Positions 31,795 to 42,477 of a stretch of DNA of 64,000 bases are shown here, in pieces; position 1 is the stretch's first letter; each line of letters opens with the position of its first letter. The translations under genes were made by a program, and so were the position numbers. The stretch is from Eremothecium cymbalariae DBVPG#7215 (Eukaryota; Ascomycota; Saccharomycetes; Saccharomycetales; Saccharomycetaceae). Where the stretch lies: positions 558,001-622,000 of the forward strand of contig NC_016456.1 in NCBI RefSeq assembly GCF_000235365.1, given 5' to 3'. Under the pieces are notes generated by a model, which was not told where the DNA came from, made no database searches, and saw only the letters and a list, made by a program, of their open reading frames with translations.

Positions 31795-33924
31795 CTAGGA
31801 TTTGTATCTGCCACTACTGCCACCCCTTATAAAATGCTTTTTGGAGGGGGAAACATTTGAAATCATGGAGATATCGCTATCTTCGATATTGAGAAACTTT
31901 GATGTCCTGCTGTTTCTTAGATGGCGGGTGGTGTCGTTTGATGGGACTCTGTATCCCCCCGGCGCAGTGGCATTTGTCCTTTGGTAATTAGCCGCTTGTT
32001 GGTGGTGGTGGTGGTGTTGTTGCTGATGGTCGTGGTTGTGTTGTGGTTGGGTTGCTGGACGAGCACGGATGGGTTCCTTGGGCCTTTCAGCAAACTCTTG
32101 GACCAATTCTAAGGTTTCCAAGTGTCTCGATATGTCGTCTATCGCAATATCCTCAACAGTGCGGTTGAAAGTTTTGTTTAATTCTTCATCGTAGACGTAG
32201 TTCTCATCGTCCTCATCGTCTGTGCCGTTTATGAGATCCTGCTCAACAAACGGAACTTGTTTGGTTGTTGTTGAGCCATTGGTGTTGTTGGAGCCTGCAC
32301 TTGCGCTCTTCCTTTCCTTAGGAGTCGGAGTATCCGAACGCGGGAGGCTACTGGCATCTTGCAGTTCCAACTTAGCCACCACTTCCGAATGCCTGGAACG
32401 AGTCACTCTGGGAACATTGAAATCAGATACCAGTCCATCACTGAACAGTAACTCCTCAAATTCTGTGATCATACTTCTGCCCAACCGGATAACTTCTTCC
32501 GCCCATATACGAATCACATCGCCAGCCTTTCTCGTTTTATAAGGCTTCCAACGAGGCTTGCAGCCACGTACAATTTCCTTGACAACCTGCGCAGACCCCC
32601 ATTCTGTGATCCAGTTTTGGTTCTGCAAACCAATCAAGTGGGAAAAGACACCTGATGCAATAGCAGCATCGGAATATCCACCTTCAAGTAACGATATGAT
32701 CTTACCATTCGTGTGCATCTGCGCTAGTTTCAACGCATCCTTGGTAAAAGTGCTGTAGAACGAGGTTGGCACGTTTACTCCATGCCTCTGCATGGAGACT
32801 TGTTCGTATTCGGAAGCGTCAAAGCCAGCGCTCATTACAACCAAGCCCTTAAACGGTTTCCCATCTTTGGCCATGCTGAGTTTAGCGGCCTTGAAAAACT
32901 CATCCGCTTTGGCAAAAAGAGTTCGGTACCTGGTTTGATATAGCTTATTAAACTCCTCCTCCGTCTCATACGGCAGTAGATGTATGTTCCATATGTTGAC
33001 ATCATGGGCGTCCATGATGCACGTCGACGCATCTTTAACTTTATCCTTTGACGCATAATTAAGTTCTGTGGGGAACGAATTTATATCATGCATGGAAAAA
33101 TAACCCACTTTGGGGAACTCGGCAAATTTCTTATCAAACTCATTATATTCCCCCTTTGCATCCTGAATGTCGTCTGCCTTAAACCCAGCACGCTTCCAGC
33201 AAATATCCTGTGTGCCATCACCATGATGAAGATCGAAATCCAAAATCACCGCATGCGTGACGCCATAGGTGTCAGCAGCATACTCTACAGCAATGTGCGC
33301 ATTATTCAAAAGACAAAACCCAGAGGGCGTCGCCGCATGCGAATGATGGCCCGGTGGTCTTATTGCAACAAACGCCCTGTTAGCTGTGTCTTTATTGACT
33401 TCCCCCTTAAAAATAGAATCAACCCCATACTCAACCGCCCCAATAGACCCACGCAATGCATACACAGTCTCCTCACAAAGATATATATCACCCACATTCC
33501 ACTCATCGGGCACCTCCACCTGTTTCCTACCAATCTTCTCCTTTGCCCCCCGGCACAGCCGTAGCAACTCCTTCGGCCAATCACTACCATGCACCTTCAA
33601 AACATGTGACGACAATAAAGATGATTGCCGATTATCTGAAGATTTCAACGTAAATAGCGCAGGATACATAGTAATCGCAGCTGCAATGCCCATACAAGAA
33701 GCCAACAACCGCTCAGGCCTCTCCACAATCGTTTTCTTATAAGATTTAGATACCCAATTTCTTGAAAACCGATGCTGGAGGGATAGCGGTGACAAAATAA
33801 TCACAGCCTTGGCTGACTCAGGAATTTGCGACGCTGACCTTGCTGCCGACTTAACATTTGGATTATTCTCAATAAACTGCTCAAATTGCTTCTTAAACTT
33901 ATGAAGAGGATCAAGTTGTGGCAT
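31795..33924 (-). CDS. HOS3: Histone deacetylase Hos3
   Basis: 709 residues from the ATG at 33924 (697 in S. cerevisiae). The zinc-dependent deacetylase fold spans about residues 80-450. It has the RPPGHHSHAATPSGFCLLNNAHIA segment with the paired catalytic His, the metal-binding ILDFDLHHGDGTQDI, and the SAGFDASEYE and LEGGYSDAAI loops. A C-terminal tail is acidic, then His/Gln-rich (HHHHHQQ). Hos3 is a trichostatin-insensitive class II-type enzyme that locates to the bud neck and daughter nuclear pores in S. cerevisiae. It opens the YOR/YPL block (YPL116). Confidence 0.94.
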   Translation of the reverse strand: MPQLDPLHKFKKQFEQFIENNPNVKSAARSASQIPESAKAVIILSPLSLQHRFSRNWVSKSYKKTIVERPERLLASCMGIAAAITMYPALFTLKSSDNRQSSLLSSHVLKVHGSDWPKELLRLCRGAKEKIGRKQVEVPDEWNVGDIYLCEETVYALRGSIGAVEYGVDSIFKGEVNKDTANRAFVAIRPPGHHSHAATPSGFCLLNNAHIAVEYAADTYGVTHAVILDFDLHHGDGTQDICWKRAGFKADDIQDAKGEYNEFDKKFAEFPKVGYFSMHDINSFPTELNYASKDKVKDASTCIMDAHDVNIWNIHLLPYETEEEFNKLYQTRYRTLFAKADEFFKAAKLSMAKDGKPFKGLVVMSAGFDASEYEQVSMQRHGVNVPTSFYSTFTKDALKLAQMHTNGKIISLLEGGYSDAAIASGVFSHLIGLQNQNWITEWGSAQVVKEIVRGCKPRWKPYKTRKAGDVIRIWAEEVIRLGRSMITEFEELLFSDGLVSDFNVPRVTRSRHSEVVAKLELQDASSLPRSDTPTPKERKSASAGSNNTNGSTTTKQVPFVEQDLINGTDDEDDENYVYDEELNKTFNRTVEDIAIDDISRHLETLELVQEFAERPKEPIRARPATQPQHNHDHQQQHHHHHQQAANYQRTNATAPGGYRVPSNDTTRHLRNSRTSKFLNIEDSDISMISNVSPSKKHFIRGGSSGRYKS

Positions 33925-34417
33925 CTCCTTCTTAACCCTTCTTATTATTTTTTTTAGCTTGTCTATTTGTCTAACTCCTTTTCTTTCTGTATGTGTCTTA
34001 AAGAACCCAAAATATATAAATTAACAATTGCTGAAAAGACTATATTCTAAGTCCCGTTTTTTGCACTATCTGATACCTATTCAATTCTAGTATCTTATAG
34101 AACCAATAAAATTGTTATAATTCAGGAACAAAATATAATTTATATTGTCTGTTTGAATAAAATGAACACCAAAAGGTGTCTTGTGTGCAGAATGTGCATA
34201 TTTAAAATAACAATTATTTTTAAAAAAAATTGAATTTGTTTTTGCATTCCAGATCAGGCAAATACGTTTTTAACTAACTGACATTGGATAATACAAGATA
34301 GTGAGGCCTGCGTGATGTATTAAATCTGTCTGATGGCGATCCAGTTATGTTGTAGTTATTTTACTAGACTCTCACGGTCTGCTACGGTTATGTATTGGTG
34401 GGTATTCTGTGTAAGTG

Positions 34418-34418
<1 letters not shown>

Positions 34419-34451
<33 letters not shown>
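34419..34451. repeat. Alternating (TA) microsatellite, about 16 units
   Basis: Uninterrupted TA repeat of about 33 bp in the HOS3-MCA1 intergenic region. Such tracts are prone to length change and to melting. Confidence 0.95.
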
Positions 34452-34454
<3 letters not shown>

Positions 34455-34548
34455 CTGGCGACACTGAGGAAGCGTGCGGGCTTTAAGACGTACGATGTAG
34501 GTAGCATTGAGGCCCATTTTCATTAATTAGAGTGTAAGAGGATGGGGA

Positions 34549-34566
34549 GGGGGGGGGGGGGGGGGG
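34549..34566 (+). repeat. Poly-G run of 18
   Basis: Eighteen consecutive G, preceded by GGGGA. A pure G run this long is exceptional in AT-rich yeast DNA. It can form a G-quadruplex and its exact length is likely to be error-prone in sequencing. Confidence 0.9.
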
Positions 34567-34980
34567 ATTGGTAGTTGTTCTGAGGATACGGATGCATCTG
34601 AAAGTTTGAAAGGAGAAGGGGATTAAGAAATTTAATGGTAGTTGATGATCGGCAAGGAAAGAGGAGCTACAAAAATACAAGAATGGCAGGGGGAAGAGAA
34701 GAGTGAGGAGTTGGGTGATGTGGAATTGGGAGGGTCAGGAACGCAGCAGAAGGTTTGGTTAAGTTTAATCGGTATGGTTTCATATTGGTATTCTTTTAAC
34801 AGCAAAATGATGCGATTCCGCTGATGGAATTGCGGCTGTGTAAGAAAAATGAAGTAATAATTATGATTATCAAATCTCGGTGTATATATAAGAGGTTTAG
34901 ATTTGGTCGTTTATATGGACAGAGTCTGCGTGATATATCCAGGTGGAAGCAGTGAGATCAGACGAGTGGTTTAAGTAAGT

Positions 34981-36186
34981 ATGTTTCCGGGTGCAGGACG
35001 TCCAACGTTTCATGGCCAGGAGCTACAGCAGCAGCAACAGCAGTATCCAGGATATAATGAGTACTCCAGACCTGGTTATCCTTCGTGGCCGCAGTCCAGC
35101 GGGAGTGAATATTCAAGGCCTCCGGTGCCCCCTCCAGGCTACGATGGAGGGTACAATGTACGTGGGGATGGGATGGTGCAAGGGTATGCACACCCTCAGC
35201 AGATGGTGTCACCTCCTCAAAACGTGCAGTATATGGATCCTGCTCACCACCAGGTTGCATATCAGTACTCCCAATGTACTGGTAGACGTAAAGCGCTGTT
35301 AATCGGAATCAATTATTTCGGTTCAAGCGGCGAATTGCGTGGGTGTATTAACGATACGAAGAATATCTTGGAGTTTCTCACGACTCGTCATGGTTATAAA
35401 GAAGAGGACGTTGTTGTTTTGAATGATGACCAACGGGATCCAGTGCGTATTCCCACCAGAGCTAACATACTAAGGGCGATGCAGTGGCTGGTAAAGGATG
35501 CGCAGCCCAATGATGCGTTATTTCTGCATTATTCAGGGCACGGTGGACAAACGGAGGATTTGGATGGCGATGAAGAAGACGGGATGGATGACGTTATTTA
35601 TCCGGTTGATTTTGAAGTTGCTGGACATATTGTTGACGATGAGCTACATGATATCCTGGTCAAACCATTGCAGCCTGGGGTACGTTTGACGGCCCTCTTT
35701 GATTCTTGCCACTCAGGTACCGTTTTGGATCTTCCATACACGTATTCAACTAAGGGTGTAATTAAGGAACCTAATGTTTGGAAAGATATCGGCAACGACG
35801 GCCTGCAGGCTGCAATGGCTTATGTTAGTGGTAATAGTATGAACATGTTCTCATCTCTGAAATCATTGGCGTCTACTATTGGCCGGAAAGCTACTGGCTC
35901 TGCAGATGTCGATACAGAGCGTGTGAGGCAGATCAAGTTCTCACCTGCAGATGTCATCATGTTTAGTGGTTCTAAAGACAATCAGACATCCGCAGATACA
36001 GTTGAAGGTGGTATGGCAACAGGTGCAATGTCATACGCTTTCGTCCAGGTGTTAACCCAACAACCTCAACAATCGTACTTGAGTTTACTACAGAATATGA
36101 GACAGGAGTTGCAATCCAAGTATTCTCAAAAGCCACAATTGTCCTCATCTCACCCAATTGATGTAAACTTGCAGTTTATTTTGTGA
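34981..36186 (+). CDS. MCA1: Metacaspase Mca1
   Basis: 401 residues from the ATG at 34981 (432 in S. cerevisiae). Residues 1-95 form a Gln/Pro/Gly/Tyr-rich, prion-like N-terminal region with a short poly-Gln (about residues 16-21) and PPGY-type repeats. The caspase-like domain starts at [22 protein letters not shown] (about residue 101). The catalytic dyad is His187 in LHYSGHGGQ and Cys243 in FDSCHSGT; the calcium-regulatory acidic loop [12 protein letters not shown] follows the His. The protease cuts after Lys/Arg and in yeast counters protein aggregation and may act in stress-induced death. Synteny is YOR197. Confidence 0.96.
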   Translation: MFPGAGRPTFHGQELQQQQQQYPGYNEYSRPGYPSWPQSSGSEYSRPPVPPPGYDGGYNVRGDGMVQGYAHPQQMVSPPQNVQYMDPAHHQVAYQYSQCTGRRKALLIGINYFGSSGELRGCINDTKNILEFLTTRHGYKEEDVVVLNDDQRDPVRIPTRANILRAMQWLVKDAQPNDALFLHYSGHGGQTEDLDGDEEDGMDDVIYPVDFEVAGHIVDDELHDILVKPLQPGVRLTALFDSCHSGTVLDLPYTYSTKGVIKEPNVWKDIGNDGLQAAMAYVSGNSMNMFSSLKSLASTIGRKATGSADVDTERVRQIKFSPADVIMFSGSKDNQTSADTVEGGMATGAMSYAFVQVLTQQPQQSYLSLLQNMRQELQSKYSQKPQLSSSHPIDVNLQFIL

Positions 36187-36593
36187 CACTAAGCATGAAG
36201 GACACTCTCACACACATATGCATACACACATTCACGTACGTCATAAATATATGTATATATTAGTGTTGAATTTTTTCTTACACGGAAACAATTTTTATTG
36301 TTGTGTTGGTTGTTTGTTATACATGTCATGGGGTAATATTGAAATCACTAAGTGAACTCATCATCTTTATGATGGTCAATATCACCTGATTTATGCTATA
36401 TACTGGAAGAATTTGGGTAACAAAAAGGATTGGCCAAGGAACTGAACAAAATTATATGTGCATAATATTTTTTAGAGAAGTACCAAAAACCAGAGTGATA
36501 AAAGAACACAAACACAAACACACAAAAAAAAGATTAATTTGAAATTTTAAGACAAAAAACATGGAGAAGAAAAAAATACAGAGATGTCATCCA
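36187..36593. other. Convergent intergenic region MCA1-BFR1
   Basis: About 400 bp AT-rich sequence between convergent 3' ends, with CA-repeat-like patches. No gene recognised. Confidence 0.5.
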
Positions 36594-37982
36594 TTACTGG
36601 GCTTCTGCAGCTTCCTTTTCAGCTTGTTCCTTTGCCCTTTTTTCTTCTAATTCCTTTTTAATTTCTTGTTCCTTCGCATTGTATTCCAATTCCAATTTAT
36701 CCAATTGGGCTTCTGCTTCGGCAATGTTCTTGTCAGTCTGCTGGTCTTGTCTAGACAAAAAGTCTTCGTACTTCTTCTTCAACTGTTCGACAGTAATTGG
36801 TACATCATCCTTGGTCATAGGGACAGAAACGTCCAAGTCTGCAAGAATGGCGATCAACGTTGGTTCCAAGGAGAACTTAGTAGAGGCGGAAGAGGCAGAG
36901 GCAGAACTTGCAGAGGCATTCTTCTTTTTGTTCTTTTTAGATTTCCCGGCAGATGGGAAAAACTCCTCCCTTTCTTTAACAATGGGGACCAAATCGTCTG
37001 CTTCCACCTTCTTAATGGTTTTGGCGGTTTGGGCGCCAGGGAATTCGATGTTGTTCGCAGCAGGTTTGACAAAAGTAGGATCCAAAGAGAACAAGGCCGT
37101 TTCAATGACATTAATCTGGTAGGTGAAGGCAGGCTTTCTAGCATGAATCAACTTTTCTTGCAACTTGCTCATCTTTTCCTCCTTCTCTTCCAGCAAACGT
37201 GACAACTTCTGCTCCTCCTCACGTTTCATGCGTTCTTCATCCAACTTCTTCTTGTACGACTTGAACTCGTTTTCGAAATCACCCTTAATCTTTTTGATCT
37301 GAGTGAAAATCTCGTCACGCTTATTGTACAAGGCAGATCTCTTGGTGAACAGCTTGGATCTTTGGTCGTAAATGAGCTGGTTCTCGGACTGCAATTGATT
37401 GAGCTTAGATTGAGTAGATTCAAACTGCGCTGAAACTTCCTTAGAGTTCAATCCATTCAACTCCTGCTTCAACTCAACAATAGTTTCCTTATCTTTCTCA
37501 ATGGACTTCTTGACAGGCTCGATGTGCTGCAAATCCTTGGACAGCTTATTCAAGGATTGCATCTCTTTGACCCTCAATTTCTCCTCAACCAAAGATAAAT
37601 CTCCCGATGAAATCTCCTCGTCGATCTGCTCCAACCGTTGCTTAATCTCCCCTGGTGATTGATACTGTAACTTCTTACCAACCTTCTCCGCAATCTCCCC
37701 ACTCTTGCGCTTAATCTGCCCATCCAATTGCTTGATACGATCATGGATCTGTTGTCTCTTGAACTTGAGATCAGACTGCGTCTTGATAATATCCTTCAAC
37801 TGGTCATGCAATTTCTGCTTGCTGCTCTGAGATCCATCCGAAACCTGGCTGTCCTCAATTTGCTTACGAACAAGAACAATCTCTTGCTCCACCTTCTTCA
37901 ACTGAGCATTAAGAGTCTCCAACTTCTTATCCCGAACACTAGTATCAGGTCTCTTAATATTGAACCTATTATTCGACGACAT
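36594..37982 (-). CDS. BFR1: mRNP/secretory factor Bfr1
   Basis: 462 residues (470 in S. cerevisiae) from the ATG at 37982 (MSSNNRFNIKRPDTSVRDKK). Nearly the whole protein is charged coiled coil, ending in an EKRAKEQAEKEAAEAQ tail. Internal segments such as ETALFSLDPTFVKPAANNIEFP and SLEPTLIAILADLDVSVP are characteristic of Bfr1. Bfr1 associates with polysomes at the ER and with Scp160, and affects nuclear segregation and P-body formation; it was found as a brefeldin A resistance gene. Synteny is YOR198. Confidence 0.92.
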   Translation of the reverse strand: MSSNNRFNIKRPDTSVRDKKLETLNAQLKKVEQEIVLVRKQIEDSQVSDGSQSSKQKLHDQLKDIIKTQSDLKFKRQQIHDRIKQLDGQIKRKSGEIAEKVGKKLQYQSPGEIKQRLEQIDEEISSGDLSLVEEKLRVKEMQSLNKLSKDLQHIEPVKKSIEKDKETIVELKQELNGLNSKEVSAQFESTQSKLNQLQSENQLIYDQRSKLFTKRSALYNKRDEIFTQIKKIKGDFENEFKSYKKKLDEERMKREEEQKLSRLLEEKEEKMSKLQEKLIHARKPAFTYQINVIETALFSLDPTFVKPAANNIEFPGAQTAKTIKKVEADDLVPIVKEREEFFPSAGKSKKNKKKNASASSASASSASTKFSLEPTLIAILADLDVSVPMTKDDVPITVEQLKKKYEDFLSRQDQQTDKNIAEAEAQLDKLELEYNAKEQEIKKELEEKRAKEQAEKEAAEAQ

Positions 37983-39507
37983 TTTCTCTGCTAAATATTA
38001 ATGATGGATAACGATGATGCTCTCCTCTTCGAGATAAATACAGTAAAATTACCACACAACAAACTCAAACAAAACTAAAAACCCCTTTTAATCAAAGCAA
38101 ACAACTTCAACTATTTTCAAAGATATGACTTCTGCAGGGAGAGAGAAAGTGAGATTTTATTGATAAAAACTATTTTTATTATATTGTCCTCAACAAGCTT
38201 TGAAAAAAAATTAAACCTATATTTGCCCAATGTACGTTTTCTGAACGGAATTTTAAATACCAAAACACTCTGGACGTACAGATTAGAATAGTGTAATCTA
38301 GTTACCAATTCCAAAGACTACTGTTAATGCTAATTCTCGAGAAAAAAAATTACAAACGTTATGAAGAGAGAGAGGCAGTATTAGCTCGAAACATGAATTT
38401 TGTTTTCAGTCTTTCCTGCTTTCTTTCCCAATCAAAGGGAAAATCCACACCGACCTGGGCCACTACAAATACTCGAAGCACTACGCATCTTTCAGTGGTT
38501 TGAGGCTATATGGGAGGGGGAGGCGCTGGTGGGAACAAAGAACCCTGTCCGATATAAAAATTCCTCGAGAAAACGACACGCAACGCCTTTTCCCACCTCA
38601 CCCCAGCTCCCTCTCCCCTCCCACAGGAGGGGAGAGGGCACCAGGGCATTGAAACATCCACTCGGGTGGATGTTTCAATGCCCTGGTTACTATACATCCA
38701 CTTGTATCTTGCATCCATCCATATCCAGATACAGAGAGATATGCAGATACCTGCATATCTCTCTGTGCTCTGCAGGGCAGCCCCGGGCCGCAACCGAGAC
38801 AACTGTCCGGCCCCGGACATGGCCGGACAGTTGGATCGGACACCGGCGCAGCAGGGGCTGCGCCGGACACCTCGACCCCGCCCGCCCCTACCCACCAAAA
38901 CCTTACGCACATACCGTCAAACACCCAAAACACGGTTTCTCAACTTGAGCCAGTGGAAAGAGCTGCCCAGCTGTGCCACCCAGCCTCTTGCTTTGCATGC
39001 CGTATGCATGCCACCTATATATCCCTGCACACCACTTTCGGTGTTTTGGTGCTGAAAAGAAACACAAACAGTCCTAAGAGCTTAAAAGGTGCGGAATTTC
39101 AAAAATTACGTTAAATTTCTTTAAAAAAAATTTGGAAATTTTTGTTATTCCAAATATATTGACATAAACTGTCAGTTAAAAGTAATAAAAAAGGAGAGAC
39201 AGAAGTGGCAGGCGGTTTTGTTTTGCGTTATTGATTGTTGTTGGGTACTGGTGAGCTAGTTGGTTGGTTTACTAAGTGATTTCTACTGGTAGTGATATCG
39301 GTTTCCTAATAGGAGGACAAACAAAAGGAATTCGTGAGGGAGAGAGAGGTATTAAAAAAGCGAATAAGGATAAGAGATAACTAGTGGTATATTAAAAAAA
39401 TTATTTTTTTAACTATTATTATTCTTATTATTGTTTTATATTATTATCTTCATTCATTATATTCTTGGTATTATCAAAGATTATTAATATATAAGACGCA
39501 GGTTGTA
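37983..39507. other. Very long divergent intergenic region BFR1-IDI1
   Basis: About 1.5 kb without a supported gene, the longest gap in the window. The centre (about 38590-38900) is strikingly GC-rich and holds the hairpin array. ORFs on both strands there arise because inverted repeats mirror each other. The right part is poly-A/T rich and leads to the IDI1 start, with TATATAAG only 18 bp or so before the ATG. Confidence 0.65.
38609..38866. repeat. Array of five consecutive near-perfect hairpins
   Basis: Five separate perfect inverted repeats follow one another. A: 38609-38621 with 38626-38638 (13 bp, loop CACA). B: 38640-38661 with 38666-38687 (22 bp, loop TCGG). C: 38731-38746 with 38751-38766 (16 bp, loop ATAC). 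D: 38800-38812 with 38821-38833 (13 bp, loop of 8). E: 38843-38852 with 38857-38866 (10 bp, loop AGGG). The stems do not resemble each other. The stretch is far richer in GC than its surroundings. Not a known tRNA, snoRNA or transposon by inspection. Confidence 0.95.
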
Positions 39508-40392
39508 ATGTCGGTGATTGTTGAAAGGGAAATTTTGTTAGGAAAGGAGGAAATAGAGATTATGTCGCCTTATGCAGAATTAGTTAGATCGCTTACACAG
39601 GGGGATGTTTTAGAATTATTTCCAGAGGTGATTCCGATCAATAATAGGCCCAATACGCATTCGAGTGCTTCATCGGACCAAGATCAGAAGGACACGGTTT
39701 TCAAGGGGCATGATGAGGAGCAGATTAAATTGATGAATGAGAACTGTATTATTTTGGATTGGGAGGATAATGCTATTGGTGCAGGGACTAAGAAGTTGTG
39801 TCATTTGATGAGCAATATTGATAAGGGTTTGTTGCACCGGGCGTTTTCTGTGTTTGTGTTCAACAGCGAGGGTAGGTTGTTGTTGCAGCAGCGTGCTAGT
39901 GAAAAAATCACTTTCCCAGATTTGTGGACTAATACGTGTTGTTCACATCCACTTTGTGTTGACAGTGAGATTGGCCAGAAGGGGAGTTTAGAGGCCAAGG
40001 TTCAAGGGGCGAAGGTTGCAGCGGTTAGGAAGTTGGAGCATGAGTTAGGGATTCCTCAGGATGAGGCCTTGGAGCGTGGGCGTTTCCACTTTTTGAATAG
40101 AATTCATTATATGGCGCCAAGCAATGGGCCATGGGGTGAACACGAGATTGATTATATTCTTTTTTACAAGGTATCGGATGGTCAGCAGCTTACTGTTCAG
40201 CCTAACCCCAATGAAGTGCGCAACTCAAGGTGGGTAACGCAGCAGGAGTTGAAGGATATGTTTGCAGATCCGCGGCTCAAATTTACCCCATGGTTTGAGC
40301 TAATCTGCGAGAGCTATTTGTTCGAATGGTGGGAACAGCTACCTGATTTGTCGAATGTTGAAAACGATACCCAGATCCACAGAATGGTTTGA
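39508..40392 (+). CDS. IDI1: Isopentenyl-diphosphate delta-isomerase Idi1
   Basis: 294 residues (288 in S. cerevisiae) from the ATG at 39508; Met19 (MSPYAELV) is a second possible start near where homology begins. The type I isomerase Nudix fold shows [29 protein letters not shown], the catalytic cysteine in TNTCCSHPL, the [11 protein letters not shown]udix helix, and the catalytic Glu in [14 protein letters not shown]. The C-terminus ends NDTQIHRMV. It interconverts IPP and DMAPP, feeding farnesyl diphosphate and ergosterol synthesis, and is essential in S. cerevisiae. Synteny is YPL117. Confidence 0.97.
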   Translation: MSVIVEREILLGKEEIEIMSPYAELVRSLTQGDVLELFPEVIPINNRPNTHSSASSDQDQKDTVFKGHDEEQIKLMNENCIILDWEDNAIGAGTKKLCHLMSNIDKGLLHRAFSVFVFNSEGRLLLQQRASEKITFPDLWTNTCCSHPLCVDSEIGQKGSLEAKVQGAKVAAVRKLEHELGIPQDEALERGRFHFLNRIHYMAPSNGPWGEHEIDYILFYKVSDGQQLTVQPNPNEVRNSRWVTQQELKDMFADPRLKFTPWFELICESYLFEWWEQLPDLSNVENDTQIHRMV

Positions 40393-41001
40393 AAGGATAA
40401 AAGAGGGATATATGTCTATACAAAACCACATCCAGAGAGAGATAGAGAATCGTGGTAGTACATCAAGAAGTCGTAGCCTTGCCTCCATCCGCTCCAACCG
40501 ATATTCCAGTAAAAAATCTTAGAGTAAAAACTATGATGTTCTTTTATTTTTTTTATCTTTGTTATTTCCCACCAAAGATCTTGGAACTTTTATCTATAGC
40601 GCTGCTTAGGAAGATGAGAGAGAGAACAAGAAAAGAAAGGAAGCAAAAAGATCACTCATCACCACCGTATTGAACACTCAGAAACTAAAAATACGAAAAT
40701 TAAAATCAAAAGAAGAAAAACTGTTGCTTATTCAGTCAATATCTTTTTATTGGATTACCTGTTTGGCGTAAAACTAATTTATTCATATTCATCTTTTTTT
40801 CCTCGTCGCCGTGGAAAAACCTAAAAAAAAGTATAATTCCTAATTCCAAAAGTTCTCATTGCGGATGTGCGTTTATATTTATATTTATATAATAATAATG
40901 TATATATATATGCATGGGTATACAAGCACAGTTGTTATATTTACAAGGTCGCATATACTTTTTTTGACCCCCCTCCCGCCTTTTTAATGTTCAAGTTTCG
41001 T
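40393..41001. other. Convergent intergenic region IDI1-MRM1
   Basis: About 600 bp between convergent 3' ends, AT-rich, with a TTTATATTTATATTTATATAATAATAA-like tract near 40880. A short plus-strand ORF (40452-40673) is low-complexity and not accepted. Confidence 0.5.
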
Positions 41002-42204
41002 TTATTGTAGCAATTGATGCAATAGTAATGATGTAGCGACGCTGACGTTCAACGAATCAACACTCTGTATCTCGCCTACCCGTCCAAACGGGACCTGTAC
41101 AAAAAAATCGCTTCTTTGCATTATATTTGTACGCACACCGTTGCCTTCATTTCCTACCACGAGTATAACCGGTGTTTTTTGTAACAATGCTGGTAAATCA
41201 CCCAAAAGCATAGCTCTACTTTTGACCATCTGTGTAACAGATGTGCCCGTCGTGACACACGTTGTTAAAACTGTCCAGCCGCCATATTGCTTGGATTTCT
41301 CAAAGAAATTTAGAGGTTTATCAGTATTGTATATTGGTATCAACTCCATAGCACCACTACTGACTTTCGAAGTCACTGGGGAAAGCGGGGCACAGTTCTT
41401 GCGCGATAGTACCACAAAATCAGCACCCAAGAAATATGCACTTCTAAGTATAGCCCCAATATTATGTGGATCAACAACCTCGTCCAAGTACAGCCCCAGT
41501 GGGAACTTCTTATTGCCATTTGACAAAAACATGGAGGATTTTTGAGTTGGTTGATCCAAGAACATTTCTGTATATTCGAAATTACCTTCTTCAGGGTTGC
41601 ATAAACCCAAGTGACTGAGTTCGCTTGGCTGTAGAGGCTTGGCTTCCAATACAATATTATTATGGACTCCATAATTGGTTATTATGTTCAACCTATGCTT
41701 ATCCACTTCCTCCATTGTCACACCCAATTGTTTAGCTAGCGACTCTATCTGCGGGTTCAAAACACCATAATGTAACAGTCTAGTAAAATATTCCCGTTTA
41801 TTGGCCTGCATCGCTGCCAAAACACTGTTTGTACCATATACATATTCCAGCAATGGGTTTGGTTTCAAACCTCTATATGCGTGATCACGTTGAAATTTAG
41901 ATTTATGTTCCATATGCTGCCTTTTTTGATCTTCATTTTCCTGCTTCAGACGTGCAACATGGGAGGCTCTTTTATTATATGGATCGCCAGATTTTGAATT
42001 ACCATCACGGGCATGGATATGTGCGTATTTCTTTCTAAACCATTCATCTTTAGCCATTCCATCCTTTTCCCATGCTTTCTTTCTTTGATGGAATGGTAAA
42101 TTATTTCTGAAATTAACAGCTCGGTTTTGAAAAGAACTACTGTTTGGAACCTTCACTGCACTTTTGACCTTCGAGGAGAACAGTCGCATATATTGTCTAT
42201 TCAT
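41002..42204 (-). CDS. MRM1: Mitochondrial 21S rRNA ribose methyltransferase Mrm1
   Basis: The ATG at 42204 (MNRQYMRLFSSKVKSAVK) gives 400 residues (412 in S. cerevisiae); the seven codons before it open at a GTG. The basic, hydroxylated N-terminus looks like a mitochondrial targeting signal. An L30e-like substrate-binding domain starts near NPLLEYVYGTNSVLAAMQ. The SpoU/TrmH (SPOUT) knot follows, with DPHNIGAILRSAYFLGAD, ILVVGNEGNGVR, and the C-terminal VDSLNVSVATSLLLHQL. It 2'-O-methylates G2270 in the peptidyl-transferase loop in S. cerevisiae. Divergent from HIS3, as in S. cerevisiae (YOR201/YOR202). Confidence 0.95.
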   Translation of the reverse strand: MNRQYMRLFSSKVKSAVKVPNSSSFQNRAVNFRNNLPFHQRKKAWEKDGMAKDEWFRKKYAHIHARDGNSKSGDPYNKRASHVARLKQENEDQKRQHMEHKSKFQRDHAYRGLKPNPLLEYVYGTNSVLAAMQANKREYFTRLLHYGVLNPQIESLAKQLGVTMEEVDKHRLNIITNYGVHNNIVLEAKPLQPSELSHLGLCNPEEGNFEYTEMFLDQPTQKSSMFLSNGNKKFPLGLYLDEVVDPHNIGAILRSAYFLGADFVVLSRKNCAPLSPVTSKVSSGAMELIPIYNTDKPLNFFEKSKQYGGWTVLTTCVTTGTSVTQMVKSRAMLLGDLPALLQKTPVILVVGNEGNGVRTNIMQRSDFFVQVPFGRVGEIQSVDSLNVSVATSLLLHQLLQ

Positions 42205-42392
42205 CTTAATCTCTATGGAAAACACCTATTTCACCGTTCTTAATAGATATTATAGATATTATAACATATTCTTTGAGTATTATTAAGTTCATCTCATCTC
42301 AAATGTTGAAAACTTTTTCACTTGGTTTCCCGAAATAAAAAACCTTAGCGGAAAAAGTCTGGAAATTTTAACGCTGGAAGAGCATATGAACA

Positions 42393-42399
42393 TGACTCA
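42393..42399 (+). promoter_or_regulatory. Gcn4 binding site before HIS3
   Basis: TGACTCA, the perfect Gcn4 consensus (extended ATGACTCAG), lies 79-85 bp upstream of the HIS3 ATG. HIS3 is a classic target of general amino-acid control in S. cerevisiae. Confidence 0.9.
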
Positions 42400-42477
42400 G
42401 TTTTATTAAAACTATGAATAGTTAATCAAAAGGAAGCTGAGCATATGCTGAGTATATGTTCAAAGGGTATTGATAGG

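Larger units (their letters stand above)
33925..34980. other. Long divergent intergenic region HOS3-MCA1
   Basis: About 1.06 kb of non-coding DNA between divergent start codons. It contains a 33-bp alternating TA tract, an 18-G homopolymer about 100 bp further on, and a TATA box (GTATATATAAGAG, near 34881) about 100 bp before MCA1. No RNA gene recognised. Confidence 0.55.

Noticed and set aside
38400..39055. Several overlapping ORFs of 110-180 codons on both strands in the BFR1-IDI1 gap
   Set aside because: They are open because GC-rich inverted repeats contain few stops and mirror each other; the peptides are low-complexity and match nothing I recognise.
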